Positions 54,909 to 64,000 of a stretch of DNA of 64,000 nucleotides are shown piece by piece. Origin of the DNA: Amoebidium appalachense (lineage: Eukaryota; Ichthyosporea); assembly GCA_963693365.1 (NCBI GenBank), contig CAVNZM010000001.1:11594001-11658000 (forward strand), read 5' to 3'. Under the pieces are notes generated by a model, which saw only the letters and a list, made by a program, of their open reading frames with translations, had not been told where the DNA came from and did not search any database. The position numbers were made by a program, and so were the translations under genes. Within the stretch, counting starts at the first letter, position 1; every line of letters begins with the position of its first letter.

Positions 54909-54939
<31 letters not shown>

Positions 54940-54974
54940 GGGGGGGGGGTAGGTGCGCATGGTAACGTGTGTGT

Positions 54975-55057
<83 letters not shown>

Positions 55058-55090
55058 CAACGTGCCTGTGTGTGTGTGTGTGTGTGTGGC

Positions 55091-55121
<31 letters not shown>

Positions 55122-58100
55122 AGGGCAACGTGTCTGTCTGTGTGTGTGTATCTCTCTCTGTGTGTGTGTGTTTGTGTGTGTGTGTGTGGCAGCGTGCGTG
55201 TCTCGCTGTGTGTGTGTGTGTGTGTGGGTGTCATGATTGACGACATAGGTTCAGAAGAAGAGTGTGTATCACTACGTTGCAGTTTTCACATACTTTGTAG
55301 TTCACGCGCGCGGAGGCATAATGTTAACGTGCGTTACCGGTTATAGAAAGCACAAGCGTAACTAGCGTTTTATATCATAAATAGTCATAAAATGGTAACG
55401 TTCATTATAACTACGATGCATGAGAATAGAATGATATCAACAATACATACATTAGATATCGTACGGATATCTTGCGATATATCATCTGGTGTCCGGAGAA
55501 TGTGCACGTGCCTGTGATGTGCACCCGCCCTAATGCAGTAAGGTATTGTTTTCAGGCGCTAATAAACCTTCAAAGGTGGTAACATCCTCGGAACACACAA
55601 AATATAAAATTGCAATAAATAACCATTTTCCTGCTTCGATGCTCGAAATTGGTACTATGTAGTTACTAGATTGCTCTATTTTGCCTAGTGTTTAGTGTTT
55701 CGGACGTTCGCAATTTACACTCTGCCACATGGCACTTGCCAAATGGGGTAATTTAGTTTTATTTGCGGCCGTTGTGGTTGCGTGTTTATCTAACAAATAT
55801 CATTATGAGATGTTTATGACCCCTGTGGGATATGTACAAGATCAGACCATAGAAGATCAGGTCGTTGCGATGTCGTAAAGATGGCAGAAACATATCTTCA
55901 TTAGATGTATGCGATAATCTCAATTAAACATGAAACGTGATTGGCTGATCACAGTTGGGTGACCCTGAGCATGCCGTTTTGAAGAATAACAACCAATCAA
56001 AATCGGGTTTGCCATTTTGTGATTTTCGTCCCACAATCGAACGGAAAAGCGATTTCCTGGCCCTATATAAATGGCCATGCCACCATCACATTCAGATGGC
56101 CGCAATGAGCCCCGCAATGCCCCGTGTGAGTAATTGGCGGGTTTCCCAACGATTGCTCAGCTGGCTTGATCACAAAAATTTTCTTTGCGCGTATATCGCA
56201 ACCATTCTCATCGGACATCTAATAGACATCTAAAGGATTTTTCGATTGTTCTTCTGATATCTTTCTAATATCCACAATGCTGCCGTTTAGATATCACATT
56301 GATGTACTTACAAAAGACACTGACCTTCTACTGCACGGATGTTCTTCTGATATCTTTCTAATATCCACAATACTGCCGCTTAGATATCACTGGGATGGCA
56401 AGCTTATGTATCATATACTTATGAATTCGATATATAAATATATCCCTATGCGGATATCGCAATGATAATCTAAGGGCCTCTAAAAGATATGTAGATGATA
56501 CCTCGTGGACTACTGCTCTGGACATATTAGGATATTCAAATGATAGGTTACAGCATATCACATTGATGTACATAGCGACATCTTACCGATATCAATCACA
56601 CAACTCACTAGTCTTTATTTAGATATATCAGGTACATATCCTTACGACGTGTACAAAGATATGAATTAGATATCGTAGCTTGGGCCTGCAAAGAGGCAGT
56701 TGTGATATGTTTGAGATGTAGGACCAAAAACAGATAACATATTGAATATAAAAGGGATATCAAAAAGAATATCAAAAGGATACCCACAATGCTGCCGTTT
56801 TAGACAGAGCGGGATATTCAAATGATAAGTTACAGCATATCACATTGATGTACATAGGGGCATCTTACACATACCAATCACATATATCACAAGTCTTTAT
56901 TTAGATATATTTGGTACATATCCTTACGACCTGTACAATGATATGAATTAGATATCATATCTTGGGCCTGTGGACAAAGGGATATCCGAAAGGATATCAA
57001 AAGGATGTCTTCAACATGCCTACTGGTTGTGTACAAGGGTATCTTCTGGATTACCCCCATGGGCGCATAACGATATCAAAAAAATGGTTGTAGGTACATC
57101 ACAACGATGTCCAGACGATATCAAAACAACATCTGTATTATATTCAATTTATAAGCATACATGTTATCCATCAGATATCACGTTGATATCAATTTGTATT
57201 GTCCCACGACATCAGGTAGATATCGTCATGTAATGCGTATTGGATGGGATTAAGATATTCTATAATGAGGGATATCTGTAGGCTATAACAAAGACATCTA
57301 ACAGATATCGTTTGGGGCACCAATATCCTAAACGTATGTGAAACATATCCAAAAGAGCTATTATGACCTTGCTAACATACATATCACTAGGATAGCATAT
57401 GGATATCATAATGCTATGAGGAAATTTTGAGATTTTCGGTCAAAAACCAAAACCATCGTGGTTTTCTATGATATCGTAAGGATATCGTAAGGATATCAGC
57501 AAAGGATGGGTTTCGGATATGCGCCATACCATAACCAATCCGAACCCTATCAAAGATATCATTGATAGGGATCTGATGGGTTCTATCCGGGAATTCTATG
57601 ATATCTTGTCAGGCTCTTTTTGACGTATTTAGGGTGGGGTTTGGTATGCCATATATCAAAATGATATATAAGATGGGTTTCGGATGCCGGATGAAGTTTG
57701 CTGATGTGTGTGGGTGTAGGTGGGTGGGTGAAAAGGAATATATAGCTGTAAGGCTGTGGATGCTAAACACAGAAGATGTGTTTGTAGCTTGCTGATCTGC
57801 TAAAAACTGTCGTGCTTATATACCTAAGCCTACCGATCTGAGCCAATCAAAAATCGATCTAGTGATATGTGAAATCTGATCCGAGCCAATCATAACTCGG
57901 TCTAGTGATCTGTGGTATCTGATGTTTTGACTGGCTAATAGGTGCCCGTGCGCGGGCAGCCAACCGCTAACTGCTAAAACACGAAATGAAGCCTACATGG
58001 TTGTGTTGGTATCGAACACCCATCCTACGTGTTTACCCAGAAAAATATTTATGTCAATAATTTCCACAAATAAAACCTCTATGAAAACTACTCCGGGACG

Positions 58101-60967
58101 TGTGTTGCCTCTAGGGGGACATCCCCTTGGACGAAAGTGAACCTGCAATGGTTGTAAACCACGGCACGAGAGCAGTATGCTTGCTCCAAAGGTTTCACTT
58201 AAGAAGAGAGGCGAATACACGTGTGGTGGTGGCAGCAATGGAGGCCGGACGAAGTCGGGTATAGATCAGGAAGCAGTCGGAGGACCACCGGCCGAGTTGT
58301 TTGATCCGGGAGTCGTCGACCCCGGCCTCAGCCAGTGCTGTGGCCCCCCCGATGCGGAGGCTGTGTCCGGCAAACCGGGAGGGTGAGAGGCCTGCCCGGG
58401 AGAGGAGGGCACGGAAATCGGCAGAGAAAGCACTCTTGGTGTAGGGGATGCCACCGAGACTGAAGAGGGGGTCGTCGGGTTGACCGGACGTTGTATCCAG
58501 GAACTGCCGGAGGAGATGGGCTGGGGAGAAGTGGGTGAGGGGCAGGGCAGCTAGGGTGACGTTGACACCTCGGGCCTGTACATCCGTCTTAGAGGTTGGC
58601 AGGTGGAGGGTGGCATGGGACAAAGTACCGGTGGGGGTGTAGCTGAGGGTCACGTCCTTCCGTTTAACGTGACGGGACGGGTCGAAAGAAGTCAGGGTCT
58701 TGGAGGTAAATTCCCCTGAACGGAGGAGACCACAGAAACCGACGATGAGGGCCGTCCATAGCCGGAGATTGGCCGAGGAGGCCTTGGTGGGGCACTGGCC
58801 ATGGAGTAGGCGGAGGTGGGAGGGGAGGAGGGGTTCCCTGGTGGATGAGCGGGGTCGGATGTTGTGAGAAAGCTGCCATCGGCCTACCCCCCGTAGGAAC
58901 CAGGCCAGAGACTTGTCGTGGGGGTAGGGAGCAGGGAGGCCCATGTCGAGGTGGAGCCTGGTGATGGCCGAATTGTAGCCGGTTAAGGAAGAGGCCTGTA
59001 CCCCTCGTTGGGCACACCAGGCGAGAAAAAGTTGCACGGTGTGTGGGGAGGCCGGGAGGGAGGACCCGGAGGAGGATTGCAGCCGAGATGCCACACAGAA
59101 ATCGATGAACACTTTTTGCACCCGGGAGTAAAAGGCCCGAGAGTCGAGGTTGAGACTCAGGGCCTGGCATTCCTGCAGGGTAGTGGTGGCTCGAAGCAGC
59201 TCGGCCGGAGCAAAGTGGGGGGCCAATCTGCCAGTGTTGCTCCGGAACGGGAGATCTGGGGGGGGGGGGGGGGGGGGGGGGGGGTTAGCCCAAGGGAAGG
59301 GATAGGAACTCGTGGACCCAGGAGGGGAAGGGGCAGGGCTCCGGTTGCAGGGAAGGTCGGAGTCGTCGGGCCCGGGGAAGTTGGTTACGAGAAATGGCAT
59401 CGGCCAGATGGTTGAGGGGTCCTGGTAGGTAGGATGCCTGTAACGTAAATTGGTATTGCATTTCCATGCGGGTGATGAACCGAATAAGTTTGGCCATCAC
59501 GGGGTGGGGGGAAGACCGGGAGTGCAGGTCAGACACAGCACCCGTGTTGTCGCATAAAATACGGACATGGTGGGTGGACCAGGAGGGGGCCCAGAGGGCC
59601 ACGGCGGCTGCGATGGCCAGGAGTTCGATGACGGAAGAACCGAGTTTGCCCTCATGAGCATAGAGGGCTTGGGTGGAGGGGGACCAGGGCATGAAGAACC
59701 ATTGGTCGAGCCAGTGGCCACCTAGACCCACCGATCCGGCAGCATCAGTGGCCAGGGTGGTGTATGTGGGGGGTGTGATGAGGTGCACCCCATTCCATGA
59801 TGTGAGGAACTGGTGCCATTCGGCTATGTCGGCCCGGGCGGCAGCAGTCAGTCGTATGTGGTGGTGGCCGGCAAGGTGTGGGTGGGTTCGGAGAAGGGCC
59901 CATAGGCGCTGGGAGAAGGCCCTCCCGGGGGGAACCAGCTGGGCACACCAGGTGAGTTTGCCGAGGAGGGACTGGAGGTCCCGAATGGTGATGGTGGGCT
60001 TTGGGTGGGAAGTGAGGTCGAGTAGGTCCGTGAGCTTGGAAGCCGGGATTCGTGCCTCCATGGCGATGGAGTCGAATTCGATACCGATGAAGACGACACG
60101 GGTAGCCGGGCCCTGCATCTTGTCTTCGGAGATGGCAATGTGCAGCTCTCGGCAGAGTTGCAGGAAGGTGGATAGGTGACGTTGGCACTGCTCTTGTGTG
60201 GGGGCGACTATAATCCAGTCGTCTACGTAGTGGCGGATGAGGGTAATACCGTGCTGGTGTGCCAGCCACTGTAGGGTGGCCGCGATCCGTTCCCAAATGG
60301 CTGGGCTAGATTTCAGGCCGAAGGGCAGTCTGGTTTCAACGTAAAAATGCCCTTGCCATTTGAATGCCATTAAGTGGTGGTCTTCCGGTCGGATGGGCAT
60401 GTGCCGGAAGGCAGCCTGCACATCTGCCACGGCCATGTAGCAGCCGGGGCCTGCGTCGAGAATGAGTTGGGTGACATCCCGGGCGCGAATGTACTGAAGT
60501 TCGTCGGGGTAGGTGATGCTGTCATTGACACTGCTACCCCGGGGCCAGGAGAGGTGGTGGATTCGACGGTACTTGGGGGGGTTCCCTTTCTTGGTAACGG
60601 CGCCGATGGGGGAGGAACGGTGGACGGGAAATTCGTCAAAGAATTGGGCCGGGGAGAGGGGGCCGCGCAGGTGGCCGAGGGCGACTTCTTTGGCAATATC
60701 CACCGTGATAGCGGCAGCTGCCTCCGGGGTGGTGGGTAGGTTGGGGCCCACCCGAGAGGTGGAGGGGCCGCGATAGCCGATGTCGACGCCGAATTCGACA
60801 TCGTGGAGGAGTTGTGCGGCGAATGGTTGGTCCGGGTAGGAGGCCAGCAGTTCCCGGAGGCGGGAGGTGTCAATGTGGTGCTGGGGCAGCGGGCGGGCCA
60901 CCGGGTCTGAGCCTCGGGGGAAGGGGTGGTTAGCAAGGGTGGTGTGCCCTTGGGGAGATCCCGGCAG

Positions 60968-61014
<47 letters not shown>

Positions 61015-64000
61015 CAGGGCCCCGGGGGGTTAGAGTAGGGCAGCTGGGCCCAAGTGAGGGTTGGCAGGGAGGGCAGCGGGGCCCTGTGCAGGGGAATGTG
61101 CCCGAGCACGCGGGGGTGTGGGCGGACACAGCGGTAGAAGAAGGGGGGGGGGGGGGGGAGGGAGTGCTAGGTGAGTGTAAGGGGGGGGGAGGCTCGTGGG
61201 ATGGGGGGGGGGAGTAAAATTATGTGCAGTGGCCAGAATAAACGTCTTTGTGTAGGGACATTTATTCGTGACGCGCGCGGGCGCCGTAGTTGGCCTGCGA
61301 AATTTTGTACTCAGCCCTATTGGCCCGTTCTCCCGAGCTCCGTTTCCCTGTACTCGTGTGTCCTAGCTCCTAACCCCTATGTTCTAGCTGTGTGTGTGGG
61401 TGTGCGCGTAGACTAGGCATTGTGCTTGCAGTCTTTGCGGGGGTGTGTGCCAGAGCAGAGCGGGCACACGTGGGAGAAGGGGCAGGGCTGCTTAGCGCAG
61501 GACCGACCGTTAATGTGGAAATTCCTGCAGTGCGTCGCGGGTAGATCCACGGGTCGGGCCGGTTTTGCCGGGCCGGGTTGCGGGCCAGGGCGGTTCGGGG
61601 TGTGACCCCCGCCGGGCTTGTGGGGCGGCTTAAAGCCGTCAAGACCACAGCCGGGCTTGGGGTACATGGGGCAGGCCGCGCTGGGGTGGTCGGGGAAGCC
61701 ACAGCGCTGACATGCGTCCGGGATGAGCAGAGTGGGTGGCAGGAGGAGATCCTGGTGGAGTTGGGCGAGCAGGTTGGGGCACTCGATCGGAGCCCGACCC
61801 TGCTGGTGGGCAACGGTGCGGGCGTATACGTCATAGTTGTGGATCTGGGCCCACGGGTATCGGGTGCTGAGGCGAGTGATGTGCTGAGTCCAAAGTACGT
61901 CTTTGTCCGTGGGAAGGCCGAGGTGGTGCTTGGCGGCCATGTAATGGGTCCAAGCTTGGATCCAAATGACGAGTGAACGCAGGGGAACGGGTTTGTCTTG
62001 GCGAAAAGTCTCGATGCTGCCGTCGTCGGCCATGCGCAGATGCTGACCTTTCTTGGATGGGGCCAGGAGGGCGGCGGGGGTGAACTTATACAGATCGACG
62101 AAACGATTGGCGCGCAAATCTGCCAGCACATCCGCGGGGGGAAGCGGGAGTGTGCCCGGCTGAATGTCGCCAGTGTTCTCACCTGTGATGGGGGGCGCGG
62201 GCAGGGCAGGTAGGTCTAGGTCAGGGCCGAGATGCAGCCCCGGGGAAACCTCCCCGGGTGTGGAGGGCGCGGCGGGGGGCGCGGGAGGGTCGCGGTTGGT
62301 GAGAGCAGCCAGGACGCCAGCCATCTGGGTGCTGATGGCGGTGAGGGCGGCCAGGACGGCGTCTTGAGAAGTCATCTGCGGGGACGGCGGGGCCTGAGGG
62401 GGAACTTCAGGAGTGGAGGGGAGAGTAGCCGGCGGGTCCGGGTCCGTGGTGGTATGGGCCGCTGGAGGCGCGTCAGTGTCCGCGGGAGCGTTGGTCAGCC
62501 TGTGGCGGAGGTCGCTGCGGGTCAGGCGCTTAGGTGCCGCGGCAGGGGCGGCGGCTGAGGCCTGGCGCTTTTTCGGCGGCATGCTGACCGGCGTAGGGAA
62601 AGATAGGGAGAATGAAAAGGAATATATAGCTGTAAAGGAATATATAGCTGTAAGGCTGTGGATGCTAAACACAGAAGATGTGTTTGTAGCTTGCTGATCT
62701 GCTAAAAACTGTCGTGCTTATATACCTAAGCCTACCGATCTGAGCCAATCAAAAATCGATCTAGTGATATGTGAAATCTGATCCGAGCCAATCATAACTC
62801 GGTCTAGTGATCTGTGGTATCTGATGTTTTGACTGGCTAATAGGTGCCCGTGTGCGGGCAGCCAACCGCTAACTGCTAAAACACGAAATGAAGCCTACAT
62901 GGTTGTGTTGGTATCGAACACCCATCCTACGTGTTTACCCAGAAAAATATTTATGTCAATAATTTCCACAAATAAAACCCCAACGAATCTGCTCTAGTGG
63001 TGCACAGATGGCATGTGATTGATAATCTACCATATGATGCCTTATTAGGTGTTGATTTCATGGGGCCACAACAGGGACGAATTGATTACGGTGCTGCAGA
63101 ACTTTCGTTCATGTATGCTAAGGGAAATCGCAGGTGCAGTATTCCGGTGTGGTGGTTGCGTGGGAGTGCGGAGGAGACAGCTGTTTCTCGCGTATTAATT
63201 ACCACCACAGGTATTCACCTCCCGGTAGATGCGTCAAATATCGCAACGTGTAAAATAAAACTCGCTGCCGGCGCACCACCACCACGAACTTTAGACTGTT
63301 GTATGGGCACAGTGGTTCCATGTGGTCCACTTAATTCACGGGCTTACACAACAGCATGCAGTGTCACCAGTTTAGCTCGAATTTCGAATAACGAACCCCC
63401 CCTCTCCACTAGCGAAGAAAGTGTGATCGAGGACGAATACGAATGCAAGGTGTTGTTGACTAACACATCGGACCATCATGTGTACCTAGGCCCTGGTACG
63501 GAGGTGGCCATGTTTATTCCCTTGCAATCAGATAACACTGTTACTCTTTTAGCACGTCCACACTCCGGTAATGGAACCAGGAGGGCGACAACCCCACACC
63601 CTGGCCATCCATTAGGTACCTCTGCTAAAACGAACTTTTCTTCGCAGGAATCAACCGAAGAACCCAACGAACACGAACCACACACTTTCCAGGCGGCTAC
63701 TAATATTAACGGTAGTATTAAGGTGTGTGAACGGAGTAAAATTATGAATATGAGTACGAAAGAGAACACCACACAGCGCAGTTCCACGAAAATGAATGGT
63801 TTTGGTAATCCAGCACGAACAAAACCAGAGGTAGGGCCACCTACTATCGAAGCAGCAGATGGGGCACCATCTACCACTGCACTGGAGGATACGAATAATT
63901 TACGAAAGCGTACGCACGAATGTACCTCCGACGGGGAAGCCGCCACAGACGACGACTTGCCTTTTGGGGTCAAACCTCCAGAAGAATACGACATGCCTGG

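Overview
The window is nuclear DNA of a eukaryote. It carries three intron-rich protein genes with GT-AG introns, one intronless secreted-protein gene and about 20 kb of nested retroelements. All of it is saturated with long homopolymer (C/G), (TG)n, (GA)n and (GGGA)n tracts. I cannot fix the lineage. The importin alpha, WDR20-type and RGS proteins, DIRS/PAT-type tyrosine-recombinase elements and Ty3/gypsy elements fit a protist or an early-branching opisthokont or stramenopile-like genome, but nothing read here is diagnostic.

Layout. 1-5.46 kb: three divergent copies of an unclassified repeat. 5.63-16.30 kb (minus): a 12-exon gene for a protein of about 722 residues with three cyclic-nucleotide-binding (CNB) domains, an RGS domain and a Ser-rich tail. 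16.3-18.37 kb: TG-rich spacer. 18.37-31.23 kb (minus): a gene of about 15 exons for a WDR20/CreC-type WD40 protein. Its introns hold a palindrome, a piggyBac-type MITE flanked by TTAA, and a tRNA-Thr-like sequence. 31.23-32.34 kb: divergent promoter region. 32.34-38.31 kb (plus): a 10-exon importin alpha gene of 533 residues. 38.5-39.9 kb: an inverted duplication and a TA-flanked MITE. 40.66-41.32 kb (minus): a secreted Cys-rich protein. 41.3-44.2 kb: spacer with a three-copy tandem repeat. 44.2-64.0 kb: a nested transposon block.

The nested block reads as follows. A Ty3/gypsy-like element on the plus strand (Gag, in-frame UAG, protease) is split inside its protease region. The splitting element is a PAT/Ngaro-type tyrosine-recombinase retrotransposon on the minus strand with Gag, RT-RNase H, YR and split direct repeats. 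That element is itself split by an 11.6 kb unit with perfect 34-bp terminal inverted repeats and GATATC-rich arms. The 11.6 kb unit carries a 10-unit, roughly 185-bp satellite and a 5'-truncated LINE. The gypsy reading frame resumes at 62982 and runs off the window end.

The most notable gene is the CNB-CNB-CNB-RGS protein. Its splice phases close exactly through all 12 exons. Only the third CNB domain keeps a full phosphate-binding cassette, and the RGS domain keeps the residues used for G-alpha GAP activity. This suggests a cyclic-nucleotide-controlled GAP linking cGMP or cAMP to heterotrimeric G proteins, possibly at a membrane through an N-myristoyl motif.
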